Of a stretch of 64,000 nucleotides of DNA, positions 11,901-20,975 are shown piece by piece. The DNA is from Periplaneta americana (Eukaryota > Arthropoda > Insecta > Blattodea > Blattidae). Numbering within the stretch: the first letter of the stretch is position 1; every line of letters starts with the position of its first letter. The translations under genes were made by a program, and so were the position numbers. The stretch spans positions 176,788,488 to 176,852,487 of the forward strand of contig NC_091120.1 in assembly GCF_040183065.1 (NCBI RefSeq), in the 5' to 3' direction. The notes under the pieces are model-generated. The model saw only the letters and a list, made by a program, of their open reading frames with translations, ran no database searches and had not been told where the DNA came from.

Positions 11901-14900
11901 TCATGAAGAACCCACTCCCACAACTGTTTATTTATTTCTACATAAACAGTTGTTTTCTGGTTTCTTTTATGGCAGCAATATTGGCTGCAAGCCACTCACT
12001 CATTATGATCTTTATCTTTAAAGTGTCACACCTGAGTTTTCCACAATTGAACTTCAACATTATTTCACATATACTTCGTTTCTAATTTTCCTTTACCTCG
12101 ATAACTTTTACTTCATCACTTAATATTAATGCTACATTTTACGAAACTTTTTTTACCAGGAAATCACTACACTTGTCTAGCTACGACAGTGTACGGGTGT
12201 TGAAGCATTGAAAATCTTTGAAGGGACTCGTCTGCCTAGTCAACAGAGTAATAAAATTTATGACCGATAGGCCAACACACCCTCGTACCCTCTAAAATTT
12301 TCCAAAGAAAGCTTGTTTTTATCTCAGTGACCTACATATTTCGAATATTCCTTGAAATTACACACTGTTTCAAAATATAGTTACAAAATATAGCATGCTC
12401 CAAAAATTATTTTCGTTTTGAATAGTAGTAGGCAGTTTCCGTTTCCGCATTGGACAGTTTCCGTTTTATTCAGGAAAAATTGCACATAATACATATGAAT
12501 TTCGCTGGGACCAATAAATTGTTCTGAAATAGACAGGATTCCGGTTTATTCAGGTTCCGATTTGAACAGGTTTCGCTGTACAATATTTGAAGCAGTTGGA
12601 AAACTTAATTCAGGCTGTCAGGAAAAAAAATGTGATTAATAGGCATGGGTGATACTTGAGGCATGATAACAAGGAGGTTGTGTAATGGTATGTCACCACT
12701 CGAAATACCCAAACAAAGAGATTGAAATGGTAATCGGTCACTCAGTTTCTGTTACTGCTTGCTCCTCGTGCTTTATTATAATACTGTGTTCATGCTGTGC
12801 TGTGTTAAATTGCGTGTAATTAACATCCTGCGACATACGAGTTGGAACAAAATGTAGCTATGATGCCAAAAGAATAAATTATAGAAGAATGTTTGCATAC
12901 CTAGAAATGCACTTTATTTGCAAACAGTGTACACATTTTTCCAACTTTAATGCCAACAGATGTTTATTTTTTTTAATTACATCCAGTAAATGCCCTCCTT
13001 CATACACTTCACAAGTTTGTAGTCAACTCAGGAAACTATCCATCACATGTGGCAGCATGTTGCACGGAATGGCTGCAGTTTCATCATGGATGAAGCCTGT
13101 AACTCCTTGTGAGTGGAATAGACCTTTCCCTTGAGTTAGCCCCAAAGAAAGAAATCTGGAACTTTTAAGTCCGGGGATCTGGAGGGCCACTGGATGTCAC
13201 CAAAGCGAGAAATGAGTCGACGTGGAAACAGCTGTCACAATCTTTTCATGCTGATATTGGCTGTGTGGGCAGTAGCCCCGTCTTGCTGGAACCATGTTTC
13301 AAGATGTCCTATCCTTCTTAATTCAGGTACCAGGAAGGTGTTGAGCATTTGAAGATATTGTTCAGAGTTAACAGCTAATGTTTCTGCCCTGGGGATCCTT
13401 GAAAAAGTATGGGCCAATAATTCCAAATCTGGCTATACCACACCGCACTATAACTTTAGGGCTGTGCAGTGGAGTTTCATGAAGCAACTGAAGGTTGGTG
13501 TCTGATCAGTACCGGAAATTTTGCTTCTTGATAATCTGGTTAAATGGACATAAGCAAATTAGGCAGAATATTGTTGTTCTCAGCAATGATTTCTTGAAGT
13601 TGTGCACAGAATGCTATTCTCATCTCCCAGTCAATTGGATGTAACTCATGAACAACTTTCAGCTTATAACGATTGAATTTCAAATCTGCTTTCAATTTCC
13701 AGTGAAGCAATCGCTGGCTGATTTGCACTGTCAGCAAATATCAACGGGCTGAGCACTGTGGACTTTGCTGCATTTCTGCTCAAAACATGATTAACATTCT
13801 CAGGTGTTCGGACTGTTCTTGGCCTGCCTGACGATTTCTTGTTTTCTATATTCCCTCCAAGACTGGACCCATCACACAATCTTCTGTCTGTCAGGAACAT
13901 GATAATGATGATGTCCTTGGCGAAAGAAATGCTAAACTGCAATTACACTATTTAAACCTATAAAACCTTCCACAGCCTAAATGCGTATTTGTATGGACTA
14001 CTGATTTATTGCAAATGAAATGGCAGACGTCATGGAATAAACAAACAATTCCAAAGTCGCCGTTGCTATGTACTATTATGCAGCGTTGTATTATGTAAAT
14101 ATACCAAATATACCATACATTTTGCTCCACCCTGTATGTCCAGGAACAGTGCAAGCTATAATAGTCACCAGTAATTCAGATGTAAAACATCACAAGGTCA
14201 TAAGTGGAAAGAAAACCTTTAAAAACACTTCGTTACTGGCACTCTATAATGTAAGTATATTCTTGTAAAACTTCCGTATGTATTCAATGCTTTATATTAG
14301 GTTGTTATCTTAAAATAGTTATCTGTTATGTCACATCATCTGTCATTGCCCCAGACGTATCTATGCATGCCTCATTTTCCAGTGCGAACATACAGTAAAA
14401 CCAATCAGCAGTTGGGGCACAGAAGAATTTTGTGGTATGTCTATTCATATATGCGAAGTTTTCTTGTATGGGATGAGGATTATAACTCTTGTATTTGTTT
14501 ACATTATGGGTGACAATTATTTTGCATTGACCATAGCAGTTGATTGGTGAATTTTCTACTGAGTCCTCTGATTCAGGGACATCATTCTTATGCATTGTAA
14601 ATGACACAAGCCTTCAAACTGTACTTGCCTTCTAAAAGAAGTCATATTAGAAATTTTTAAGATGTAGTCTATATATGCTGTAAGGCATTCCCTCAGCAGA
14701 GTTTGAACTCACGAACCTTGGTTCTAAATCACAAGACCACTGGGAACAGCTTCAATATTGACTACCTTTTTAATTAAAAAATAAATATTGAGTGTTGATG
14801 TGTGTGCCATGTTGACATTGTCATTTGTTACAACTTTCAGAGGAAGAGCTGGTTTGCTGACTCCATTCATCTACTATCATTTCCTGACGTTGCGGTACTC

Positions 14901-15063
14901 ATCCCGACGCAATCCATATACTCGCAACATGTTCTCCGAACTTCGCATGCTCTTGGAAGGCACTGCCAGTAAGCCAGGAACACCTTCATTTCTTCGAAAC
15001 ATCCTACTGTCTATTGTTGCCTTTGCATCACGATTGGCCCCAATGCAGCAGGCCCGACAATAG
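2174..15063 (+). CDS. TMEM33 (Krueppel homolog 2), 3' four exons, partial
   Basis: ER membrane protein of the TMEM33/Pom33 family, known for roles in ER tubule shape, the unfolded-protein response and, in yeast, nuclear pore assembly. Four exons splice in phase: 2174-2355, 10894-10961, 11046-11179 and 14841-15063 (stop TAG). The product resembles TMEM33 throughout: SALRLHQR, LEDSCHYLFYSLIF, the LPVFLFAVLH membrane segment, NILRLVAFTEIFLMP, and FIYYHFLTLRYSSRRNPY. About 201 residues are recovered, compared with about 247 in the human protein, so the N-terminus (first membrane helix) is missing. The 8.5 kb second visible intron boundary-to-boundary gap is filled with transposons. I assign the family from remembered motifs; splice sites are inferred from GT/AG and phase. 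Confidence 0.9.
2400..2500 (-). repeat. SINE family A fragment
   Basis: Contains the 3' end of a tRNA-derived SINE in reverse orientation (TTATTTAACGATGCTGTATC, then a short match ending near 2500). Fuller copies of this family are at 6727, 27848, 31575 and 51310. Confidence 0.55.
2500..3490. repeat. Unclassified repeat-like stretch, GC-rich second half
   Basis: From about 2940 to 3480 the base composition becomes clearly more GC-rich than the surroundings. The stretch ends in a tRNA-like T-arm: stem GTGAG, loop TTCGAAT, stem CTCAC near 3457-3473, followed by GTCGCTG. That heptamer can pair with TGGCGAC about 50 bases upstream. Long overlapping frames on both strands come from composition and show no recognisable protein. 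It may be an LTR-like or tRNA-derived repeat, but I cannot assign a class. Confidence 0.35.
3503..4635. other. TMEM33 intron, nothing recognised
   Basis: AT-rich intronic DNA. I see no coding similarity, clear repeat end or RNA gene. Confidence 0.5.
4636..4724 (+). mobile_element. Pogo/Tigger-like terminal fragment
   Basis: Begins CAGTTAAATGCCAGTATAAC and carries the repeated TATAACGAA / CGTTATAGTGAAATTTCG pattern typical of Tigger ends. A matching weak outer fragment follows the MITE pair near 6105-6145. The MITE pair may therefore sit inside an old Tigger copy. Confidence 0.4.
4725..5136 (+). mobile_element. MITE family T, copy 1
   Basis: About 412 bp flanked by imperfect inverted ends. 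The 5' end reads TATAGTCCTGTCGCTC and the 3' end is the reverse of TATAGTCGTGACGCTG. Two more copies are in the window: 5686-6101 inverted, and 46314-46711 in the same orientation. There is no coding capacity. TA/TATA at the edges suggests a Tc1/mariner-type origin, but this is inference. Confidence 0.75.
5137..5685. other. Spacer between inverted MITE copies
   Basis: AT-rich spacer of about 550 bp separating the two head-to-head MITE copies. No gene was recognised. Confidence 0.5.
5686..6101 (-). mobile_element. MITE family T, copy 2 (inverted)
   Basis: Reverse-complement copy of the 4725-5136 element, matching over essentially its whole length with scattered substitutions and small indels. 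Together the two can form a long stem of roughly 400 bp with a 550 bp loop in the TMEM33 intron RNA. Confidence 0.78.
6283..6545 (+). repeat. tRNA-derived SINE (family D)
   Basis: The head reads like a tRNA: a GGTCTGTTGGTCAGCATG A-box region, then GGTTCGATTCCCAGG as a B-box. A non-tRNA body follows containing ACGTGGGTGTCTAGAGTC and runs of GTGTGATTGTGAGTGTG. Because the tRNA homology continues into a repetitive body, this is a SINE and not a functional tRNA gene. Confidence 0.6.
6727..6966 (-). repeat. SINE family A copy (tRNA-derived)
   Basis: Read on the minus strand, the head has a tRNA-like B-box (GGGTTCAAATCCTGG), and the body runs to a TTATTTTACGATGCTTTATC end. Other copies are at 27848, 31575 and 51310. 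The copies differ by many substitutions, so they are old. Confidence 0.7.
6967..7335 (+). pseudogene. Non-LTR reverse transcriptase fragment with FADD motif
   Basis: A palm-domain piece of a jockey/CR1-like reverse transcriptase. ILFADDIRVIIS gives the catalytic FADD, then VLNLMDVWLSANKLELDKTSVIK follows. After stops and frame changes the expected NGNYVRESTSTKFLGV and DNHLNWK blocks can be read. It starts directly at the SINE junction and lacks both ends of the ORF. Confidence 0.65.
7336..7879. other. TMEM33 intron, unclassified
   Basis: AT-rich intronic DNA. A phrase near 7300 (GGTCTTACTAATAAACCGTG) recurs in weaker form near 7363, which hints at an unidentified short repeat. No gene is visible. 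Confidence 0.4.
7880..8906 (+). pseudogene. R2-like LINE 3' end with RLE endonuclease domain (copy 2)
   Basis: Same family as 1165-2160 and better preserved. The frame is open to the stop at 8576 apart from one TGA just before AVPGRSRDG. The zinc knuckle is complete (CRCCLSEIETLSHILGFC), and the endonuclease part has RIDIIAIKNNSAYILDPTIRFE followed by EKKRIYEP. About 280 bp of 3' UTR end in an (ATT)n run at 8860-8906, presumably the element tail. It is 5' truncated, as usual for LINEs. Confidence 0.78.
8860..8906. repeat. (ATT)n microsatellite
   Basis: An uninterrupted ATT tract directly at the 3' end of the R2-like copy, probably grown from its tail. Confidence 0.9.
8907..9740. other. TMEM33 intron, nothing firm
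   Basis: AT-rich. A short TATAACAAAGTTCAACTGTA at about 9435-9460 resembles a Tigger terminus, but no partner end was found. Confidence 0.4.
9745..10563 (+). pseudogene. I/jockey-type LINE 3' part with RNase H domain
   Basis: The frame contains an RNase H domain with all four acidic residues visible: YTDGS, GGEIIAI, LSDSKA and NGDALAKKG, plus the WIPSHCG motif. An apparent one-base slip in a T run lies just before YTDGS. After the stop at 10349 the remaining C-terminal region is readable only in shifted frames. A short deletion removes the CPLC half of the zinc knuckle, which is intact in the related copy at 17.8 kb. The tail is (CAA)n. Truncated copies of the same element are at 17443-17997 and 20400-20975. 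Confidence 0.78.
10894..10961 (+). CDS. TMEM33 exon (second visible)
   Basis: Acceptor TTGCTTCCAG, donor GTATGT. It encodes the hydrophobic segment VLLPVFLFAVLHSASYSLTLLD and matches the corresponding family segment in length with no gap. Confidence 0.9.
11046..11179 (+). CDS. TMEM33 exon (third visible)
   Basis: Acceptor TTTCATTTCAG, donor GTAAGT. It encodes TLGQNSWWGARLLISL followed by the diagnostic NILRLVAFTEIFLMP segment. The intron before it is only 84 bp. Confidence 0.92.
11433..12578 (-). mobile_element. Tigger/pogo-like DNA transposon relic
   Basis: Flanked by TA and bounded by inverted ends. The left end reads CAGTGAAACCTGTTCAAGAC and the right end, read inward, CAGCGAAACCTGTTCAAATC. 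A minus-strand frame at 11995-11792 resembles the second helix-turn-helix of CENP-B/Tc5-type DNA-binding domains: YVEINKQLWEWVLHDLSKN, then SKSILQSK. The catalytic domain is not recognisable, so this is an internally deleted copy inserted in the third visible TMEM33 intron. Confidence 0.7.
12838..14134 (-). mobile_element. Mariner-like transposon with broken transposase
   Basis: Flanked by TA. The inverted ends share GGAGCAAAATGTA (right end, read inward) and GGAACAAAATGTA (left end). The minus strand encodes a DDE-type transposase in pieces: SSGRPRTVRTPENVN near 13820, KLKVVHELHPIDW near 13650, and SEQYLQMLNTFLVPEL then WFQQDGATAHTA near 13380-13260. A further piece, SRFGDIQWPSRSPDL, appears near 13210-13150. 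Several stops and frame changes make it dead. It lies in a TMEM33 intron. The family is the SETMAR-like mariner group, assigned by motif. Confidence 0.8.
14135..14840. other. TMEM33 last intron, nothing recognised
   Basis: No coding similarity apart from short chance frames on both strands. Confidence 0.5.
14841..15063 (+). CDS. TMEM33 terminal exon
   Basis: Acceptor ACTTTCAG. It encodes the most conserved family block, FIYYHFLTLRYSSRRNPY, then the C-terminal segment ending in ASRLAPMQQARQ and TAG. The end position fits the family's short tail after SRLAP. Confidence 0.93.
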
Positions 15064-15085
15064 TGCAGCATATCATGATTATGAT

Positions 15086-15091
15086 AATAAA
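15086..15091 (+). promoter_or_regulatory. Candidate poly(A) signal, TMEM33 proximal
   Basis: An AATAAA hexamer lies 23 bp after the TMEM33 stop. Its closeness to the stop makes it uncertain; a second hexamer at 17349-17354 is a distal alternative. Confidence 0.25.
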
Positions 15092-15364
15092 AAGAGACTA
15101 TATAAATTAATTAAAAACGATTAATTTTGGTGGAGGCCTTCACATTTCATGCCCGTAATGTTGGGATGGGAATCTATGATTTTTTTAAAAGAAGGAATTG
15201 GTTAAGAAGATGAACAGCTTGAATGGGAGAACTTATATAATAAAAAAAACTTTCTTATGAAATTATAGGTTTATGCAAAAGTAAGGCTGCATTTTTCTTG
15301 CACCTTTGAGGACAGTTGAAATCATCTCGGGTTTACACATTTCAAATAAATGTGTTCACAGAGG

Positions 15365-16230
15365 AATGGTATGGTTTCAAAACCGTGTGTTTGCTGTATT
15401 TTTTATGCCAAATGACGTCTGAAGTGTAACTGTCCAAGTTTGGTGTACATCACTCCAATTACCTAAATGTGCGCATCTCTGGTCATCTGACACACATCTA
15501 AATGGTAGCCGTATTTCCAGCATTCCCAATTGAGCACGGCCAGTGTAATAGTCTCCACAGCATGATTGATCCATTCCAGATGAATCCAGAGGGAATGGAC
15601 ATTTGAGGGTACGTACATTCTGGCTTTCTCATCCTACAGAAATAAATCACATGGTGTTAGGTCCGGGGAATGTGGTGGCCACCAGTGCTGTGGCGGAACA
15701 CAATTGAGGTGGCGTCATGATGGAAATGGGGGAGCCCTAGCCTGTAGGAAAATGTAGTCATCATAATCACTATTCCCCAGTTATGGACGTTGTACGTATT
15801 GACTTTTTCATTCAGATGTAAAGTGACTTCGTCGATGAAAATAGACATTCGAGAAAACTGCCTTCCCCTGCATTCCCTCAACAAACAGTTCTCTTTATCT
15901 GGTCTTCTGCTTTCAGTGCTTACAGTAATGGCAACTTGAACACATTATTATTATTAACTGCTTAATCAACACTTTTTCTGCAGTCATTTTTGGTATTTCT
16001 AACTTTCTACTTACTCTAGCCAGTGATTTCTTTGGACTCTGTTGAAAAGTCTCCTCCATTCTATGAACATTGGCATTGGACACATTTGGATGGCCTGTAC
16101 TCTCGTCTTCACACAGGCTTCCCATTTCCACAAACTTTGAATGTTGTTCTCAATGTGATATATCCTTCTGAAGACGTAAATGTAATTCCCGTTGCACTGT
16201 TGTGACATATTTAGAAACCTCATTTCTCAG
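15365..16230 (-). pseudogene. Mariner-like transposase relic, second type
   Basis: Minus-strand pieces read as a mariner-group transposase. The N-terminal part near 16130-15970 has SLARVSRKLEIPKMTAEKVL. Near 15900-15780 are RQFSRMSIFIDEVTLHLNEKVN and NVHNWG. Near 15700-15650 is a region matching the WPPxSPDLTPCDFFLW block. The C-terminal part at 15500-15470 resembles the YRLDVCRVTNGAHIE ending. Many frameshifts are present and I did not identify terminal repeats. It lies just downstream of TMEM33 and may be inside its 3' UTR if the distal poly(A) signal is used. Confidence 0.6.
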
Positions 16231-16239
16231 AATGCAAAT

Positions 16240-17442
16240 GATTTTTCGTGCCTAGTCGCCATTTTTAAGTCTGAATCAAATAACGAGAAACAATAACAGC
16301 ACAGCCAATTAGATATAAAATGAAACTTGGACAGATGAGCTTGCATTCCATTTTGCCATAGCAAAGAAACCACACCATTCTTTTGTGAACATTGTGTATG
16401 TATATTGTATATCTCGCTGATGCAAAGTGACTTATGCAACGTTTTTGAAAGAATGGGTTGTTCACACAAGCAGTGTATTCAGGATTCCCATTCCGTTGTT
16501 TTGTAATTATTTTAACGTTTGCCTCCAAGATGACAACTGAATCCCTTCCTTATCCCTTTCATACTTTGACCTGTTCTCGATTTATTTCTTTATAACTCAG
16601 AGCCTTTACTCGTGGTGACATTAATGCTACAGAAAATTAAAGATAGTAATCTGTAATGTGTGAATGGCCAAAATTTTGAAGGAATTTAGGGATCAATTTC
16701 CAGGATAGATTTTCCACTTTTTTAATATTGGAAGTCGTACTTTTTATGTTAATTTACACGGTTGTTGACAGTACTGGTTATAATTTACTGTCGTTTTGTG
16801 CTCATAAAAGTGGTGTTATTACAAAAGGTGTAATTTTTATTCTTGAGTTATGAGTTGTAATAGCACTAATGGCATGTTAACTACTCACAAACAGTGTTTA
16901 CATATGTCGGTGATGAACTACTTAGCTCGTGATGTACCAATCTTCTTTGGTAACCAGAGTTGGCCATATAATATATGACTGTGTACAACATACAAATAAC
17001 TTTTTGTTTTCTAATATCACTGAATGTCATTGGCAATGAATTTGTGCTGCGCATATTACGTAATGTGATGAAAGCAATTAATATGTGGCTGTTCAGGACC
17101 AATATAAAGATTGTTTAATGTATTTAGTTTTCAAATGTTGTAACGGAGCACTCGATGTGCAGTTTGTCTTGAATGATGTCTGAATTCAACTCAGCATGCA
17201 TTTTGTTTGATAAAGCATTTATAACAAATTGTTGGTCAGGTTCACGTAATTATAAGAATTGGTAATTTTGTTTAATTAAACACTCAGTTTTTGCATTTTA
17301 TATTGTTAAATGTTCAGTTTTGTTGTAGTGAAAGTTTGAATTTTTGTCAATAAAGCATACAAAATTTCAAGTATAAATATATTTTTGTTGTAACACGTTC
17401 ATTTGAAGAATTTCAAACCAGATATGACTGATCCACATGAAA
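16240..17442. other. Intergenic or 3' UTR, nothing recognised
   Basis: AT-rich DNA. It is possibly transcribed as distal TMEM33 3' UTR, ending at the AATAAA at 17349. Confidence 0.4.
17349..17354 (+). promoter_or_regulatory. Candidate distal poly(A) signal, TMEM33
   Basis: AATAAA in an AT-rich, T-rich context that would suit the end of a long 3' UTR. Using it would place a mariner relic inside the UTR. It needs RNA evidence. Confidence 0.2.
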
Positions 17443-17997
17443 TACTTTCTGAGATCTCCCAGCTAGGTCCAATGGACCCGTCGACCAACAGCAGGTGTGG
17501 TCCTCCAGACATTCTGGGGATTGTGTGTGAATGAAGTAACCACCAAAACGTTAAAATATAGTGTTCACTTAAATCGGCTACAACTTGCCATTTAACTCCA
17601 ATATGAAATGAGTACCATTAAGATAAAATTATCCGGAGGTAAAATAGTCCCCCAATCGGATCTCCGGGCAGGGACTACTTTAATGGTACAGAATCAACTC
17701 AACATCTTACAATGGAATGCTGGCAGTATAACAGTTAATTCCCGATTTACCACGAAAATCGTCTGTAGCTGCATTTAGATTGGCAACAGGCCATGATTGT
17801 TTGGCCAAACACCTGCATAGAATTGGAATATATCAGTCCCCTAACTGCCCATTGTGCAACTCAAACCAAGAAATGGATTCGGAACACCTCAAAATCTGTG
17901 CTTCAGTGACTAGTCATGATAATATCTTTGAAAAATATTTGAGTGCAAGAGGTCAAATGACTTTATTGTCAAACGCCTGGCATTAGAAAACAACAAT
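17443..17997 (+). mobile_element. I/jockey-type LINE copy with large internal deletion
   Basis: The left part is the element's 5' UTR plus the start of its endonuclease ORF, NQLNILQWNAGSI from about 17690, the usual N-terminal endonuclease motif. It is joined directly to the last 260 bp of the element. That 3' part encodes FRLATGHDCLAKHLHRIGI and an intact CPLCNSNQEMDSEHLKIC zinc knuckle and ends in a CAA-rich tail. Endonuclease, reverse transcriptase and RNase H are gone. It is the same family as 9745-10563 and 20400-20975. Confidence 0.72.
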
Positions 17998-18152
17998 AAC
18001 TTTCAGAGACACTGAAGGTAAACTGTTAAATCCATAATTATGGTACCAAACTTAATTTTACAGTTGCAGGCTTCAGCATTTAAGCAACCAGTCATGCATG
18101 TTACCATAAGCTAGATTAAGATAAGGATGTGTGATTGAGATGAGACACTTAA

Positions 18153-18272
18153 TTTTTGTAATATTGTGGGATAGTCACGTCTGGCTTTAAATCCCTCCAT
18201 ATTTGTATTTTATTTTTGTAATATTGTGGGATAGTCACGTCTGGCTTTAAATCCCTCCATTATTTGTATTTT
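18153..18272. repeat. 60-bp tandem duplication
   Basis: Two adjacent 60-bp units, each containing GGGATAGTCACGTCTGGC and differing at only one or two positions (one has an extra T). Near-identity suggests a recent duplication. Confidence 0.9.
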
Positions 18273-18339
18273 ATTTGTATACATTATGAGCATTTTGGTG
18301 CTGAAACATTGCAATTGAATTATTATTAAAGGAATTCAT

Positions 18340-18500
18340 TTTTATCATCAACATCCAGCCAGAACAGGTCACATTGTCACACAATTGTACCTACATCGAT
18401 TTCACATTTCTGATAATCCTACTTATCCATGGTGTAATAATCATGATGAAGATCTGGAACACATTCTTCTATACCACAGATGGGCATCGTGCCTCACTGA
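18340..18500 (+). pseudogene. Non-LTR ORF C-terminal zinc-knuckle fragment
   Basis: Reads ARTGHIVTQLYLHRFHISDN then an NNHDEDLEHIF block, the H-containing half of the C-terminal knuckle common in insect LINE ORF2 proteins. The first cysteines are partly lost. Only the last ~50 residues are present. Confidence 0.5.
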
Positions 18501-18640
18501 CCTTCACAGAGCTTATCACTCTGAGTGACATCATCTTCACAGTCCCCATTCCTCCCTCACGTAGCTCCTAGGCGTGGGCAGGTTCTATATCAGTTTCATA
18601 AGCAATATCAGTGGTGGCATAATGGCATTATCAAAGCAGT

Positions 18641-19270
18641 GTGTACGTGTTAGAAAACGATTATTTAATGAGAAATGGGAGGAAGAGTTTTTTTTGCTGT
18701 TTAGAAGGTGAGAACATACGATGTATGTTATGCTCGAAAATCCTATTAGGCATTAATAAATTTAATATACAACGACATTACTCCTTATGTCATAAAGAAC
18801 ATGCTGAATTAGAAGGTAAGACAAATTAAATGTTATTTTTCGTACTATTCCGAAGAAAATTTATGATCTTAACATTTGCATAATATACTAAATACGACAT
18901 TATACCTTAAACACGCTGCATTAAAAGGTACGAGGAATTAAATGTTGTTTGTACGTATTATTTCCTAAAGAAATTTATAAAAATAAATATCAAATGTGCG
19001 TAGAAAACGAAATATGATTTTCTGAAATTATTTAAGTCGAGAACGTGGAAATCTATTAAGTAATCTTGAGAAATGCCAGAATATTCAAGAAAATAAACGT
19101 AGACAACATGATGGAATATTATTGGCTAGTTACGCAATTTCTTGCCTGTAGTTTAAATCAATTCAATGATGGAGAAATAGTAAAGAGGTTTATGATTAAC
19201 GCTGCCGAATTAATTTGCCAAATTGAATAAAAGTTTTCGAGTATCTCATGTTAACCAAGCGCTTTCCTAA
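18641..19270 (+). pseudogene. hAT transposase relic, BED finger and following region
   Basis: A BED-like zinc finger is readable across one frameshift: NEKWEEEFFLLF, then IRCMLCSKILLG, FNIQRHYSLCHKEH and AELEGK. About 300 bp on, LSNLEKCQNIQENKRRQHDG and LASYAIS can be read, then NDGEIVKRFMINAAELICQ, which resembles the segment after the finger in GTF2IRD2/ZBED5-type hAT proteins. Stops and indels make it non-functional. The catalytic part is absent. Confidence 0.6.
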
Positions 19271-19690
19271 TAATTGGCCACAGACCGCCTTAGCGATTAC
19301 GATAAGGTGACGCAGGTCACAGCAGTTTATATTTCCCATCCTACTCTGCAGTCTCCTCTCTTAGTAAACAAACTATTTCAAATCGAGTGCCTCACGTAAC
19401 CGAAAGTTGTGCTCATGTATGTTCTATACTGTCCATCCATAAACCACAAAAGAAGTAAATTAAAATCATCAGTACCAGTTGCAGAAGACAGCCCTGCAGT
19501 ATATATTGACTACACCCAAACTCTGGCTACTAGCAACAGGCATCTATAATGAACACCGATCAAAATACCCCTCATTTCTCGAGAAAAACAACAACTGAAT
19601 AGACTACAGAGGACTTTAATGGACTTTATGTTGTCAGCAAACAGCTGGATACATTAAGAAGATTGATCAACATCCAACACTTGCAGTTGG
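19271..19690. other. Intergenic, nothing firm
   Basis: A stretch near 19630-19660 (CAGCAAACAGCTGGATA) resembles the R2-like copy at 7918 only briefly. No feature is called. Confidence 0.4.
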
Positions 19691-19859
19691 GCTGTGTGAT
19701 CTGTTTTGGCCTTAGTCATCCAGAAGTTTCTTCATAGGACGTGATTGATTTCTTCTGCCCTGTGGTCTATATTTGAGAATTAATTATGAAATTCTGTCTC
19801 TGTTCATTCTTCGTACATGTTGGATCTAATATGGGTTCAATTTTAGTTTCTTGTGAATG

Positions 19860-20360
19860 TCCTGCCAGGTGGCCATGTGGTTGGACCCCCTCACCCGATC
19901 CATCACCCTGGGAAATGTTGATCTAGATAATGTCTAACATCCAAAGATCAAGTCGACCTGGTTGGCAAGTTGGTATAGCGCTGGCCTTCTATGCCCAAGG
20001 TTGCAGGTTCAATCCCGGGCCAGGTCGATGGCATTAAATGCGACAGGCTCATGTCAGTAGATTTACTGGCATGTAAAAGAACTCCTGTGGGACAAAATTC
20101 CGGCACATCCGGCGATGCTGATATAACCTCTGCAGTTGCGAGCGTCGTTAAATAAAACATAACATTTAACATTCCAAAGATCAATGGGGAGATGCACCAT
20201 CCTGCTGGAATATGATGTTGGGAATATCCCCAATCTGTCGAATTACAAATTGTTCTACCATGTCAAGGTATGTAAAAGGGTCCCACCACTTTGTCAATTA
20301 GACTGCAAAATGGTATTTGTCGAATACAGGGGGGAGAGCCATTAATCCTTCCCATTGAAG
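19860..20360 (-). pseudogene. Mariner-like transposase relic split by a SINE
   Basis: On the minus strand, right of the SINE (20330-20185), reads DPFTYLDMVEQFVIRQIGDI then IIFQQDGASPH. Left of it (19940-19862), the protein resumes as SLDVRHYLDQHFP, then WIGRGGP and TWPP. The two halves are continuous in family alignments, so the SINE at 19952-20170 was inserted into this transposase. It is dead, with no complete ends recognised. Confidence 0.75.
19952..20170 (+). repeat. SINE family B copy with target-site duplication
   Basis: tRNA-like head (GGTTGGCAAGTTGGTATAGC as A-box region and GGTTCAATCCCGGG as B-box), then the body with GACAGGCTCATGTCAGTAG and the end GCGAGCGTCGTTAAATAAA. It is flanked by ATCCAAAGATCAA at 19939-19951 and ATTCCAAAGATCAA at 20171-20184, a target-site duplication that differs by one base. 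Other copies are at 31948 and 48247. Confidence 0.85.
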
Positions 20361-20399
20361 GCTTTAAGGAACCAACCTGGACAAATGCCCAATGTCCCA

Positions 20400-20975
20400 T
20401 CCCTACCTTCCCGTGGTGCAGCTGTTAGTAAGTATAATTTTACAAACTGAACTAAAGGGAGGGGCTACTCATCAATTAGCACTGGTTAGCTTGATGAGTG
20501 AATGACTGAATTTGATATAATTTTTCTGTATTCAATACCACTAATTCCCTCTTTACCCTTTCCTATCCAGTCCTCTGACTGAACTCTTACTTTCTTCGAC
20601 CCCGACAGTATTAGAGCATTCGAGGCCTAGGGGTTCATTTCCCTTTCCTTCCTCCTCTTTCTACTTTTCTGTTCCTAGTGCTGACCTGCTATGGCACTAA
20701 AATTGTCCTCCAGTGGCTTAAGGAGGGAAAGCTGGTGATCAACAAGATCTCCCAACTAGGTCCAGTGGACCCATCAACCAACAGCAGATGTGGTCCTCCA
20801 GACATTCTGGGGGTTGTGTGTGAATGAAGTAGCCACCAAAACGTTAAAATAAGGTGTTCACTTAAATCGGCTACAACTTGCCATTTTCACTCCAATATCT
20901 TTGGAAAATATTGGAGTGCAAGAGGTCAAATGACTTTATTGTCAAATGCCTGGCATTAGAAAACAACAACAACTT
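20400..20975 (+). mobile_element. I/jockey-type LINE copy with internal deletion, second
   Basis: Contains a longer 5' leader than the 17.4 kb copy. The shared AGATCTCCCAACTAGGTCCA segment is at about 20742, and the next 140 bp match that copy closely. The 5' part is fused at about 20898 to the last 75 bp of the element, ending CTGGCATTAGAAAACAACAA. CAATAT is present on both sides of the join in intact sequence, so the junction has 6-nt microhomology. Confidence 0.7.

Noticed and set aside
15913..16528. Several separate small genes on both strands
   Set aside because: The minus-strand frames are pieces of one mariner-like transposase, and the others are shadows of it.
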